From Collinsella sp. (lineage in GTDB: Bacteria; Actinomycetota; Coriobacteriia; Coriobacteriales; Coriobacteriaceae): a stretch of DNA of 52,857 nt. The position numbers and the translations under genes were made by a program. This document shows, in pieces, positions 6,368 to 15,085 of this stretch. The first letter of the stretch is position 1; each line of letters starts with the position of its first letter. A model generated the notes under the pieces. The model had not been told where the DNA came from. It worked only from the letters and a program-made list of their open reading frames with translations, and made no database searches. Location: positions 1-52,857 of the forward strand of contig WGSL01000006.1 of assembly GCA_014871665.1 (NCBI GenBank). The letters are read 5' to 3'.

Positions 6368-7261
6368 CTAAGCAAGCAGGCGTTCTTGGTCGAACAGCTG
6401 CGCGACGGACTCGCCGGCTTCATCCGGCGTGATGAAACAAGACCCGACGCACTCGGGGGCGCCATAGCGCCCATGGTAATCGCTACCGCCGGTGCACACG
6501 ATTCCGTACTGCCGTGCAAGTCTAAAGGCCTCTTCGGTCGCAACGGCATCGTTATCGGGATGAAACGCCTCGATGCCCATCAGACCTGCCTTAACAAGTT
6601 CGGGGATAGCCCCCCACGAGTCCATCTGCTGGGGATGTGCGAGCACGGGCACGCCTCCCTGTTCGCGAGCAGCCCGAACAACTGTAAGTGCGTCGGGATA
6701 GGAAATGTCGCGCTCGGCAATACCGCCATTTTTAAATAGCCGACGATAAACGCACTGATATTCGCCATCTCGATAGCCCAGCCCCGTAAGCGCCTGCATG
6801 ACATGCTGTTTGTAGACACCAGTACTTGCCCGCGAGACTTCGACCACGTCGGCCACCGATGCTTTTCGCCCGCAGGGGGCCATCCCTTTACGTTCGAGCG
6901 TCCATGCCTGCCACAGGGTGTTGGCAGTACGGCGGGCAAGCGTTTCGTTTACCAAGAGCTCAAGCGGGCCAGATTCATCCGCCGTAGCCGCGAGGCCGTA
7001 GCAAAGAATATGAATCTTGCGTCCGGTTTCCGAGTCAATGCAAGAAGCCTCAACGCCCGCAATCACGGGAAAACCCATCTTGCGGGCTTCGGCGCGTACG
7101 GATGACAGCTGGCGCAAACTGTCGTGATCGGTAATGGCAATACCCGAAAGACCCCGCTCACGAGCCTCGGCAATCAATGCCTGCACCGATTGAGAACCAT
7201 CGGAATAAACCGAATGCGTATGCAGATCAAATGACCCCTGCACGGATCTATGTTCCTGCAT
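6368..7261 (-). CDS. PHP-family cyclic ribosyl phosphate phosphodiesterase (PhnPP-like)
   Basis: A 297-aa PHP-domain metal-dependent phosphoesterase. Metal ligands are visible: DLHTHSVYSDG near residues 13-23, ITDHDSL, AGVEAS, VLAHPQQ, and GSDYHG near the C-terminus. A relative from Eggerthella lenta (same class) hydrolyses the C-P lyase product 5-phosphoribosyl 1,2-cyclic phosphate at both ester bonds, giving ribose 5-phosphate and phosphate. Position between phnL and phnO in the operon supports that function here. The assignment is from context and family; a generic PHP nuclease such as RNase AM is the alternative. Confidence 0.8.
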   Translation of the reverse strand: MQEHRSVQGSFDLHTHSVYSDGSQSVQALIAEARERGLSGIAITDHDSLRQLSSVRAEARKMGFPVIAGVEASCIDSETGRKIHILCYGLAATADESGPLELLVNETLARRTANTLWQAWTLERKGMAPCGRKASVADVVEVSRASTGVYKQHVMQALTGLGYRDGEYQCVYRRLFKNGGIAERDISYPDALTVVRAAREQGGVPVLAHPQQMDSWGAIPELVKAGLMGIEAFHPDNDAVATEEAFRLARQYGIVCTGGSDYHGRYGAPECVGSCFITPDEAGESVAQLFDQERLLA

Positions 7262-7270
7262 CCGTCCCTC

Positions 7271-8005
7271 CTATGCCTGGACAAACCCACCAGTCTGCAT
7301 GTTGTACTCACGATCGCAAACGCCTTCCATGAACTCCAAATCATGGAAGATGCCCAGCATCGTAGTACCTCCGGCCTTGAGTTGCTCAATCAAATCGCGG
7401 ACTCTGACCTTGCTCGCGTTATCGAGGCTGGCAGTCGGCTCATCCAACAGTAATAGACGTGGACGACGCACCATAGCGCGCGCGATGTTGAGCCTGAGCT
7501 TCTCACCACCCGAGAACGTATTGGGATACAGGTCCCACAGGGGCTTGGGGAAGTCGAAATGCTCGAGCATGCGCGTTGTCTCCTCCTCAATCGCATCTTC
7601 ATCGGCAAACGCCTCAGCGGCACTCGCGTGCACGATTTCACGGGCCGTGGTACGTGGCACGGCATCGAGGAACTGGGAGACATAGCCAATCTCGTAGTTG
7701 CGCAGATAGATCACACGACGTTCATCGAGCGTGGCAAGGTCGACCGGACCAAAGGCCTCGGAATCGTACACGATGTGGCCGCTTTCCGGCAGATTCGTAC
7801 GATAGATGCACTTGAGAATCGTGGATTTGCCCGAGCCCGAGCGGCCGGTAACGCCCACGAACTCACCCGGCAGCACGCTCAGCGAGATATGTTCACAGCC
7901 GCGCACGCGACGGTCGGCGGCATGCAGGGTAAAGCCCTTGGAAAGATCCTCGATCGCAAGGAGTGGGCATACATCGAGCTGATAGAATTCGATTGAATCG
8001 CCCAT
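7271..8005 (-). CDS. phnL: C-P lyase ABC-type subunit PhnL
   Basis: A 244-aa ATPase of the C-P lyase system, resembling an ABC transporter ATPase but working with PhnGHIJ. In E. coli, PhnGHI with PhnL is needed to attach the phosphonate to the ribose of ATP. Walker A is GRSGSGKST (residues 54-62), the signature is FSGGEKLRLNIARAM, and Walker B is LLLLDEPTASLD. ATG 8005 overlaps the phnM stop in TAATG and has GGAGGACAAG before it; the longer frame upstream lies inside phnM and is rejected. Followed after 9 bp by the PHP gene. Confidence 0.94.
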   Translation of the reverse strand: MGDSIEFYQLDVCPLLAIEDLSKGFTLHAADRRVRGCEHISLSVLPGEFVGVTGRSGSGKSTILKCIYRTNLPESGHIVYDSEAFGPVDLATLDERRVIYLRNYEIGYVSQFLDAVPRTTAREIVHASAAEAFADEDAIEEETTRMLEHFDFPKPLWDLYPNTFSGGEKLRLNIARAMVRRPRLLLLDEPTASLDNASKVRVRDLIEQLKAGGTTMLGIFHDLEFMEGVCDREYNMQTGGFVQA

Positions 8006-9312
8006 TACTTGTCCTCCGATCCATCCGTACCCGCCACGGCTGCCGGCACGTGGTCGGCGGTCTCGGCGATCGTCGCGGCATCGGTGGCAAAACGGGCAGA
8101 CATGCTCGGCAGCGCCGGATACCACATACGCGAAACCACACGGCCATCCACCAGCGTCGCCGTGATCACGGGATAGGTGCGCTGGCCTTCCTCAACCTCA
8201 CGAATGACCAGAATATCGGCTTTCTTGCCCTCTTCCAGACTGCCAACCTGATCGTCGGCATGCACGGCGCGCGCCGGGTTGATAGTGAGCATGGCAAACG
8301 CCTCTTCAAGCGGCAGCTTGAAATCATGGTGCAGGGCAAAGGCACTCTGCAGCATTGCCGTGGGATAGTAATCGGAGCACAGCACGCTCGCCACTCCGTT
8401 AGACACGGCGTCGCGCGCCGAAAGGTTGCCCGAATGGCTCTTCCCCAGCAAGATGTTGGGTGTTCCCATGACGGTCGACATGCCATGCTCGCGAGCAGCG
8501 CGCGCCACCTCTAAACTCACCGGGAACTCAGAGATCGTGCAGCCGAGCTCACGCATAAGATCCAGATGCTCGACCGAATCGTCATCGTGGCTCGCCAGCG
8601 CAATGCCGTTTTCACAGGCAACATCGGCAAGATATTTGAGCTGATCAAAGGAAAGCTTGGGTGCCGCCTGCTGAGCGGCGACGATCCGCTCCGCCTCTTC
8701 GTCACTCAGCTCGTGATCGCCGCGAACGCTCTTGCGCCAGATCTCGATATCGCGATATTGACCCTGGCCGGGAGTGTGGTCCATAAATGAAAGCTCGTCC
8801 ACCTCGCCCGAGCGCAAATGCCCCTCAACTTGCTCAACCAGATTGACGTTATCGACCTCGAGACGCAGGTGCAGGCGATGACGAATCAGATGGGCGTTTC
8901 GTCCCTCGGTGCGCTTGCAGCCGGCGATAAGCGCCATGATTTTCTCGGTGTTCTCCCAGCGCCGGACCGGCTTGGCGTCCATGATGTCCTGCGCATATGC
9001 CGAAAGCGAGTGATACATTGTGGTGATGCCATGGGCGATGAGCTCACGCTCGGCCTCGAACAATGCCGTCGAGAAGTCCATGAGCACCGTCGGGCGCGGC
9101 GAGATAACGGTCTCGATATAGTCGGAATGGATATCCACAAGACCAGGCGTGACATAGCCACCATGAGCATCGATAACGCCGGCTCCCGCGGCGGTCGCAT
9201 CGAATTTGCCTTGGCGTTGAATTGCGGCGATCCTGTCGTCTTCGACCACAAGCTCATAGCCAAAGAGCAGGCGGTCGGGCTGAACAATGATTCCGTTGCG
9301 GATGACGTACAT
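8005..9312 (-). CDS. phnM: Alpha-D-ribose 1-methylphosphonate 5-triphosphate diphosphatase
   Basis: A 435-aa amidohydrolase-superfamily enzyme that removes pyrophosphate from ribosyl alkylphosphonate 5-triphosphate, preparing the PhnJ substrate. The metal motif near residue 60 is VDIHSDYIETVISPRP, with the HxD pattern PhnM uses instead of HxH. Further conserved elements are HDDDSVEHL and GTPNILLGKSHSGNLSARDAV. It is longer than E. coli PhnM (378 aa), mostly at the C-terminus, which ends in an A/D/E-rich tail. It lies 11 bp after phnK and is coupled to phnL. Confidence 0.94.
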   Translation of the reverse strand: MYVIRNGIIVQPDRLLFGYELVVEDDRIAAIQRQGKFDATAAGAGVIDAHGGYVTPGLVDIHSDYIETVISPRPTVLMDFSTALFEAERELIAHGITTMYHSLSAYAQDIMDAKPVRRWENTEKIMALIAGCKRTEGRNAHLIRHRLHLRLEVDNVNLVEQVEGHLRSGEVDELSFMDHTPGQGQYRDIEIWRKSVRGDHELSDEEAERIVAAQQAAPKLSFDQLKYLADVACENGIALASHDDDSVEHLDLMRELGCTISEFPVSLEVARAAREHGMSTVMGTPNILLGKSHSGNLSARDAVSNGVASVLCSDYYPTAMLQSAFALHHDFKLPLEEAFAMLTINPARAVHADDQVGSLEEGKKADILVIREVEEGQRTYPVITATLVDGRVVSRMWYPALPSMSARFATDAATIAETADHVPAAVAGTDGSEDK

Positions 9313-9323
9313 CGGCGAACCTC

Positions 9324-10208
9324 CTAAAGAAGCGAATAGACGAGTTCTTGGGTGTAGGCGTGCTGCGGATCTTGCATGATCTGATCGGTCAAGCCATGTT
9401 CGATGACCTGCCCGTCGAGCATCACGATAGTGCGATCGGCAAGCAGGCGAATCACGCCCAGGTCATGGCTCACCACAACCATCGAGACTCCCAGGTCACG
9501 ACGCAGCGAGAGGATAAGATCAAGCACGCGCGCCTGAACCGAAAGGTCCAAACCGGTGGTGACCTCGTCCAAGAACAGCAGCGGAGGACGGTTGGAAAGC
9601 GCCTTGGCAATCTGCACGCGCTGCTGCATACCGCCCGAAAACGCGCGCGGTGGATCTTGTTCACGACGCAAGGGGATGTTCACGCGATCAAGCAGCTCGC
9701 GGCCGCGATCGACCATGGAGGAAACGTCACGGATACCGGCAGCGATCTGCTTCTCGGCGATATTGGAAAGACTCGAGAAGTTCATGCGCAGGCCCAGGTA
9801 AGGGTTTTGGTAAACCATGCCAAAAATCTCATCGCGAATAAGGCGCTTTTGCTGGCGAGAGAGGTCAAAGCAGTTGCCTTTGCCCCCATCATATGCAGCG
9901 ACACGCATATCGCCCGCCGTGGGCTCCTGGTCGAAATAGAGGCACTGCATGAGCGTCGACTTGCCCGAACCAGACTCGCCCACAATGCCCAGAATCTCAC
10001 CGCGATGCACCTCGAGCGAGATGTCGCGCACCGCGTGCACCGTGCCGCATACAGGACAGATGTTGCGCTCGAGCTTGGCATGCGGGTCGCGGCAGTAGTC
10101 ACAGCCGACGCCAAAACGCTTGGCCAGATGGCGAACGGACAAAACCGGAGCCTTATCCTTAAATTCATGATGAACCGTAGCGGGAAGCATCGTCGTGCCT
10201 TTACTCAT
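9324..10208 (-). CDS. phnK: C-P lyase ABC-type subunit PhnK with a four-cysteine insert
   Basis: A 294-aa ABC-type ATPase that docks on the PhnGHIJ core through PhnJ. Walker A is GESGSGKST (residues 77-85), the signature is FSGGMQQRVQIAKAL, and Walker B is LLFLDEVTTGLD. Compared with E. coli PhnK there is an extra segment before Walker A with two CxxC pairs (C36, C39, C51, C54), a likely zinc ribbon. The first eight bases of the gene overlap phnJ, and GAGGGCGGAAGCG precedes the ATG. Walker B carries EVTTG rather than the common EPTGG. Confidence 0.93.
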   Translation of the reverse strand: MSKGTTMLPATVHHEFKDKAPVLSVRHLAKRFGVGCDYCRDPHAKLERNICPVCGTVHAVRDISLEVHRGEILGIVGESGSGKSTLMQCLYFDQEPTAGDMRVAAYDGGKGNCFDLSRQQKRLIRDEIFGMVYQNPYLGLRMNFSSLSNIAEKQIAAGIRDVSSMVDRGRELLDRVNIPLRREQDPPRAFSGGMQQRVQIAKALSNRPPLLFLDEVTTGLDLSVQARVLDLILSLRRDLGVSMVVVSHDLGVIRLLADRTIVMLDGQVIEHGLTDQIMQDPQHAYTQELVYSLL

Positions 10209-11049
10209 CGCTTCCGCCCTCCTCGAGACGCTCTGCGCAATAATCGGTATCGGAGCACTGCCATGCCTTCTTGCCCGTAACGGGATCGATGGTTTGAGTC
10301 ATATAGACGCCCGTCGCCCCACAGATGCAGCAGCGCTTACCTTCAAAATCCTCGCGCACAAAGGGATGGTCTTCGAAGGCGAGCGACTCCACCTTGGTAT
10401 GGGGCGGCACGGCATAGATCTTCTTCTCGCGACCGGCGCCAAACAAAAAGAGATTCTCGGCATCGTTGAGCTTGGGATTGTCGAAACGCGGAATAGGGCT
10501 CGGCGCCATAACGTAGCGATCCTGCACCATCACGGGATGGTCGGCACCGGTAGTCGTGGAGCCATAGCGCACGATCTGCTCAAAAAGCTCCAGATATGCC
10601 CCGGTGTACTCAGCTTCGGCATGCAGACGGCGCGTCACGCTTTCGCGCGCCTCGTAGGTGCGCAGGGGCTCTGGCATGGGAACCTGCAGCACCATGAGTT
10701 GTTCGCGCTGCAGCGGACGCTCAGGGATACGGTGACGGCTCTGGATGAGCGTCGCGTCCGCCGTGGACGTGGTGGTCTCGACGCCGGTAGTCTCGTGCAC
10801 GAGGCTGCGAATAGACACGGCATTGACGCTCGCGTCCGAGCCCTGGTCGATTACCTTGAGCACGTCATCGGGACCGATGCACGACAACGTGACCTGCAGG
10901 CCACCCGTACCCCAGCCGCGGCCGATGGGCATCTCGCGGCTGGCGAACGGCACCTGGTATCCGGGAATGGCGACGGCCTTCAAGATGGCGCGGCGAATCT
11001 CGCGCTTGGAGCCCTCGTCCAAAAAGGCAAAGTTATAGTTGCGCTGCAC
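10201..11049 (-). CDS. phnJ: Carbon-phosphorus lyase core subunit PhnJ
   Basis: The radical SAM enzyme that breaks the C-P bond, converting ribose 1-alkylphosphonate 5-phosphate to the alkane and 5-phosphoribosyl 1,2-cyclic phosphate. The diagnostic cysteines are present with family spacing: C240-x2-C243-x21-C265 for the 4Fe-4S cluster, and C271 as the thiyl-radical residue. At 282 aa it is full length. The start is GTG at 11049 behind GAAGGAGGACGG. It overlaps phnI by 17 bp and phnK by 8 bp, so translation is coupled. All catalytic cysteines are intact, so the operon should be functional. Confidence 0.96.
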   Translation of the reverse strand: MQRNYNFAFLDEGSKREIRRAILKAVAIPGYQVPFASREMPIGRGWGTGGLQVTLSCIGPDDVLKVIDQGSDASVNAVSIRSLVHETTGVETTTSTADATLIQSRHRIPERPLQREQLMVLQVPMPEPLRTYEARESVTRRLHAEAEYTGAYLELFEQIVRYGSTTTGADHPVMVQDRYVMAPSPIPRFDNPKLNDAENLFLFGAGREKKIYAVPPHTKVESLAFEDHPFVREDFEGKRCCICGATGVYMTQTIDPVTGKKAWQCSDTDYCAERLEEGGSDE

Positions 11050-12199
11050 GAGAACCGTCCTCCTTCTGTCCCTCGGCGTGATTCATAGAGCGCAAGGCTG
11101 CATCGAGCTTGCTTTGGAACGTCACGTAGTGCGGCAGCTTGAGATGGCTGATAAAGCCCGTGGCTTCCACACCGTCGATGTGATAGAGCACGAACTCCTG
11201 ATCCTGTGTGGGGTAGCGAACGTCGTCGACGCGCAGCGAATGGTCGAGGACGCTCATGGCGATGGCCTTGCTCTCGTCGCTGCCGGTAACGAGGCCGTAG
11301 CCCACATCGAGCGCGTTCACATGCTCGCCCGTCTCGGTCACCTCGTCGTTGGCGATCAGGCTTTCGACCTCACAGACCGGGAGTGCTCCCAGATAGTACG
11401 CGTCGTCGGCAGAAGCCTGAGAGGGATCGGTTCCGGGGGCATCAATCGTCACCGGCACGCTGCCGCGGCGAAGCTCGCCCACCGTGGGATGGGAAATGCC
11501 AAAGCCGCGAATGGCCGCGTACCCGATGGCGACAACCGCCTGCGTGAGGCCACGCGAGAGGGCCTGCAGGATAACGCTGCGCGGCGCCGGCGTGAAAAGC
11601 GGGGTCTTGGTGATATCGACGGGCTCGGTGTCGTCGATAGCAACCGGGCGGATCATACCGATCTGGCGCAGGTAATCGCACACCTTGGGCACACAATCGA
11701 GAGGCGTGGTCTCGGCCACGCCATAAAAGGCCTCGGCCGCTTCATCCAGACGCTCATCGATGACAGCGCGCGCGGCACGGACATCGGCATCGGTCTCTTC
11801 GCTTAGATCAAAATTGATAAGGCGATGGCTGTAATCGCGGGTCGCGCCCAAAATCTGTCCGCCCTCGATATCTTTGAAGGCCGCGGAGATGCGGCGCGAA
11901 ACGTGCATCTCGCCCGTATCGATCACACGCGATGTATAGAGGCGCTCGAGGGTGGAACGGTAGGCACGCACCAAAAAGACGGCCTCCTCGATAGAACCCG
12001 ACGCCTGCTTGAGGGCGATTGCAGCAACCTCGGGAGCCCAAACGGAGCCCTCAGACTGCACCTGCTCGACCGCATGCGGCATGGCCTCGATGATGAGTGC
12101 GGGATCGAGCGCGCGGCCACCCGCAACGCGCTCGCGCTCAAGCAGCTCAAGCGATGCGGCGATTGCCTGCTCGCCGCCGGAAACGGCTACATATCCCAT
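11033..12199 (-). CDS. phnI: C-P lyase core subunit PhnI
   Basis: A 388-aa subunit of the PhnGHIJ core, which displaces adenine from ATP by phosphonate with help from PhnG, PhnH and PhnL. It opens with the conserved MGYVAVSGGEQAI and contains DYSHRLINFDLSEE and the C-terminal HVNALDVGYGLVTGSDESKAIAMSVLD followed by VLYHIDGVEATGFISHLKLPHYVTFQSKLD. GGGAGGTTGAATC precedes the ATG. It overlaps phnH by 13 bp upstream and phnJ by 17 bp downstream. Confidence 0.95.
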   Translation of the reverse strand: MGYVAVSGGEQAIAASLELLERERVAGGRALDPALIIEAMPHAVEQVQSEGSVWAPEVAAIALKQASGSIEEAVFLVRAYRSTLERLYTSRVIDTGEMHVSRRISAAFKDIEGGQILGATRDYSHRLINFDLSEETDADVRAARAVIDERLDEAAEAFYGVAETTPLDCVPKVCDYLRQIGMIRPVAIDDTEPVDITKTPLFTPAPRSVILQALSRGLTQAVVAIGYAAIRGFGISHPTVGELRRGSVPVTIDAPGTDPSQASADDAYYLGALPVCEVESLIANDEVTETGEHVNALDVGYGLVTGSDESKAIAMSVLDHSLRVDDVRYPTQDQEFVLYHIDGVEATGFISHLKLPHYVTFQSKLDAALRSMNHAEGQKEDGSRAAQL

Positions 12200-12876
12200 G
12201 ATTCAACCTCCCTGCAAGCGCTGGAACGGGGAACGGCGGCGATATGGCCAAACCCGTCTACAAACATCAGGTCGATGCCGCAGGGAAACTCGTCCAGACG
12301 CGCAATACGCGAGCGCAAGACATCGCCGCGATCGCACGAGAAGTGCGAAGTGCCGTCAACGCCGGGGCCACCGAGCTCCCAGGAGCTCTTGGTACACGCG
12401 TGCGAAGCGGAGCCGACGCGCAAACCCTGCGCATCCAGTCCCAAAAGCACCGAGCACTCGACGATAACCGTCGCGCCGCGATGCGGTTGTTCAAGCGTCC
12501 CCGCCGTAAGCGCAGCGATTGCACTCGCCGCGCCCTCATCTCGAAAAGCCTCCGGAACGATCACGCACGCAGCTTCGCTCGGCGCCGCAGGAGTCACGTG
12601 CGTTCGACTCGCGATCTGCCGGGCAGCACGCTCAAAGCCCGTGGTCGCCATGCAAAAAGTCGTACCGCTATCGAGCAGCATGTCCGCCAACATCAACGTC
12701 GCGGGGAATAGGCCACAGCGCTTCGCCTCGACCTCATAGGCATCCGTGACGGATAGGCGGCAAACCTCGCCGGGGCGCGCCATGCAGTCCAGAACCGTAC
12801 GAAACGTTCCCTGCAGCTCGAAGGCGCGCTCGTCAAGGGACGGATCGCGATCGAAAACCTCATCCTGCTCGTTCAT
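12187..12876 (-). CDS. phnH: C-P lyase core subunit PhnH
   Basis: A 229-aa non-catalytic subunit of the PhnGHIJ core. Typical elements are the N-terminal FELQGTFRTVLDCMARPGEVCRL, the central ILADMLLD-like stretch (LMLADMLLDSGTTFC) and the C-terminal LDEFPCGIDLMFVDGFGHIAAVPRS. It overlaps phnG by 4 bp (ATGA) and phnI by 13 bp. The order G-H-I-J is the same as in E. coli. Confidence 0.93.
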   Translation of the reverse strand: MNEQDEVFDRDPSLDERAFELQGTFRTVLDCMARPGEVCRLSVTDAYEVEAKRCGLFPATLMLADMLLDSGTTFCMATTGFERAARQIASRTHVTPAAPSEAACVIVPEAFRDEGAASAIAALTAGTLEQPHRGATVIVECSVLLGLDAQGLRVGSASHACTKSSWELGGPGVDGTSHFSCDRGDVLRSRIARLDEFPCGIDLMFVDGFGHIAAVPRSSACREVESWDM

Positions 12877-13334
12877 TTGACCACCGCCTGAACACTCATG
12901 TCCTGGCCAGACATTTCATCGAACTCGACACGCGACACATAGGTGAGAGCATCCTGTGCAGCCACGCGCTCAAACATGGCAGCACGCGCCTCCTCGACGC
13001 GGCGCTCGAGTTCCGCCAAACAAGCCGGCGCCGGATCCATTGCATAAGCGGCATCGATTACCGCGAGCGCACGAGCATGCGCGGCATCGGTTCCCATAAG
13101 CACGCCCAGGCCATCGGCCTCGCCAATGCGCACGCGGCTCTCGGTAACAAGCACCTCGCTCAGATAAAAGCGGCTGTTGCGAGCCGTCTCGCGCACCTGA
13201 CACATCACAAGGCCCTGGTGCGCCGGCACAATATCTTCGGCAGGGGCGGCGGCCTCGACCAGGCCCGCCAGTTCGAGCGCAAGCGCAGGGCCGCTCTCAA
13301 CCAGGACCTCGGTCCTCTCTCTTCTTGTTAGCAT
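12873..13334 (-). CDS. phnG: C-P lyase core subunit PhnG
   Basis: A 153-aa subunit of the C-P lyase core. Family features are TRRERTEVL at the N-terminus, QGLVMCQVRETARNSRFYLSEVLVTESRV in the middle, and GVLMGTDAAHARALAVIDAAY. ATG at 13334 with AAGGAAAG upstream. It follows phnE after 12 bp and overlaps phnH by 4 bp. Confidence 0.93.
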   Translation of the reverse strand: MLTRRERTEVLVESGPALALELAGLVEAAAPAEDIVPAHQGLVMCQVRETARNSRFYLSEVLVTESRVRIGEADGLGVLMGTDAAHARALAVIDAAYAMDPAPACLAELERRVEEARAAMFERVAAQDALTYVSRVEFDEMSGQDMSVQAVVK

Positions 13335-13346
13335 GCAAATCTTTCC

Positions 13347-14231
13347 TTAGTTATCCGAGTCGATGATGTAACGGCGACGAAGGCGAACCGAGATGAACTC
13401 GAGTGCAAACGACACAGCCAGGCATACATAGACAATCACGCCCACCTCGTGCAGGTTGTAGTAGTAGTTGCCTGCCTGATACAGCTGAAAGCCGATACCG
13501 CCCGCGCCCGCGAAGGCGCCCACGGCAACCGCGTTGGCAAAATTGATCTCAAAGCGAATAAATGTCCATGAGAGCAGTTTGGTAATGGTTGCCGGACAGA
13601 TGGCCTGGAACACAATCTGCCAGAAGCTGGCACCGCTCGCAGAGAGTGCCTCGATTACATCTGCATCGATTTCTTCAATCGACTCCGAGTAGCTCTTGGT
13701 AAGATACGCGATGGAATGGAAGGAAATTCCCAGCACCGCCGCCTCGGATCCAAGGCCGATGGCCACCGTGAAGACGAGTACCCACAGAATCGTTGGAATC
13801 GCTCGGATGATAGCAACGAATCCTTTGACCGCATTGGAAACGAGCGGATTCGAGAGGTTCTCGGATGCCGCCAACGCCAAGAAAAACGAGATGATGGCCG
13901 AGATGATGGTGCACAGCACGGTAACCGCAATGGTGACCAACGTGCTCTCGGCAACCTTTGCCCAGCTAAAATGCGCAGCTCCCAACGGCGGGTCAAGCGC
14001 TGGTTGGAACATCATGGCGCAGAAATCAGACCAGGTTTGAGCGAGTGCGCGGCCAAGGTCAACCGTGCCAAAATCCATGCGCACAAACGCAACGACCGTC
14101 AAGAGGCACAGAATGCCCAGCGTAAGCACGACAGAATAGTTGCGCCCCCGGCGAGACACGAGACGAATATGCCCAGCGTGCGAACGCTCGATCGCACCGG
14201 CCGTGGCGGGAGTCAGCTCAAAAGTATCCAT
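13347..14231 (-). CDS. phnE: Phosphonate ABC transporter permease, second copy
   Basis: A 294-aa inner-membrane permease with about six hydrophobic segments, the first at about residues 30-50. The binding-protein-dependent transport EAA loop is visible as IEALSASGASFWQIVFQAICPATITKLLSW. Together with the gene at 14231 it forms the membrane channel of PhnCDE. The start overlaps the stop of the upstream permease in TAATG, so the two are translated in step. Two different permease genes allow a heterodimeric channel. Confidence 0.93.
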   Translation of the reverse strand: MDTFELTPATAGAIERSHAGHIRLVSRRGRNYSVVLTLGILCLLTVVAFVRMDFGTVDLGRALAQTWSDFCAMMFQPALDPPLGAAHFSWAKVAESTLVTIAVTVLCTIISAIISFFLALAASENLSNPLVSNAVKGFVAIIRAIPTILWVLVFTVAIGLGSEAAVLGISFHSIAYLTKSYSESIEEIDADVIEALSASGASFWQIVFQAICPATITKLLSWTFIRFEINFANAVAVGAFAGAGGIGFQLYQAGNYYYNLHEVGVIVYVCLAVSFALEFISVRLRRRYIIDSDN

Positions 14232-15085
14232 TAGATCATCGACCTTCTAGCTGCGTTGGAAATCGCCTCGACCACGAGCACCAAAACAATGGTCACAAGA
14301 ATCACAAGGCCAGCGCAGTCATACCGAAAAGACGCGTAGTACAGGTTGAAGGCAAAGCCGATACCCGTACCGGTAAGCAAGCCCACCAACGTGGCCTCGC
14401 GAATATTGGTCTCGACCATATAGAGTGTCCAGCTCATAAGCTCTGCAACGGCAAGCGGCAGACCCGCCTGAAAGACAATCTGCCAAAAGCTTGCTCCGCA
14501 GCTGCGCAACGCCTCGATGGGGCCGCAAGGGATTTCGTCGAGCGTGTCCAGAAAAAAGCGCGTAATCTGGCCAAACGTCGCCAAAAAGAGCGCGAGGAAG
14601 CCCGTGAACTCGTTTTGCTTGAACGAAAGGAGCAACAGCAGCGCCCATGCAATCATGGGAACATTGCGAAAGATATTGGCGAAGATGCGGATGACACCGC
14701 GCACGATGCCGTTTTCGACACCGACGCTCGAGCATCCCAGCACCGCAAGAACGATACCCAGCAAGGCCGCGAGCATCGTAGCGGCGATGGAATCGAACAC
14801 CGTCGAAACCACCTGCGTGGCAATTATGCCCAGCTGTCCTAACGACGATGGCGTAGGGCAAAAGTTCTGCAGCATCCATGCAAGGGCAGCGGGTACCGAA
14901 CCCAAGGCATATCCAAAGCTGAAATCGCCGACAAGCGATGCCCCCTCGGCAACCAAGACAACGGCCGCAACTACTGCGAGTGCGCGAAGCTGACGCCTTC
15001 TAAACCAGCTCAAATCGGGAACCTTCCCCGCTTTCGCATTGCCAAAAGAGCCTGTGGACATGGCGCCGCACTCCCCCGCGCTCAT
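14231..15085 (-). CDS. phnE: Phosphonate ABC transporter permease, first copy
   Basis: A 284-aa permease paralogous to its neighbour. The EAA loop reads IEALRSCGASFWQIVFQAGLPLAVAELMSW. Several membrane spans are present, including one at about residues 35-55. ATG 15085 overlaps the phnC stop (ATGA), which favours this start over the internal Met nine codons later. The substrate class is taken from the operon. Confidence 0.93.
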   Translation of the reverse strand: MSAGECGAMSTGSFGNAKAGKVPDLSWFRRRQLRALAVVAAVVLVAEGASLVGDFSFGYALGSVPAALAWMLQNFCPTPSSLGQLGIIATQVVSTVFDSIAATMLAALLGIVLAVLGCSSVGVENGIVRGVIRIFANIFRNVPMIAWALLLLLSFKQNEFTGFLALFLATFGQITRFFLDTLDEIPCGPIEALRSCGASFWQIVFQAGLPLAVAELMSWTLYMVETNIREATLVGLLTGTGIGFAFNLYYASFRYDCAGLVILVTIVLVLVVEAISNAARRSMI

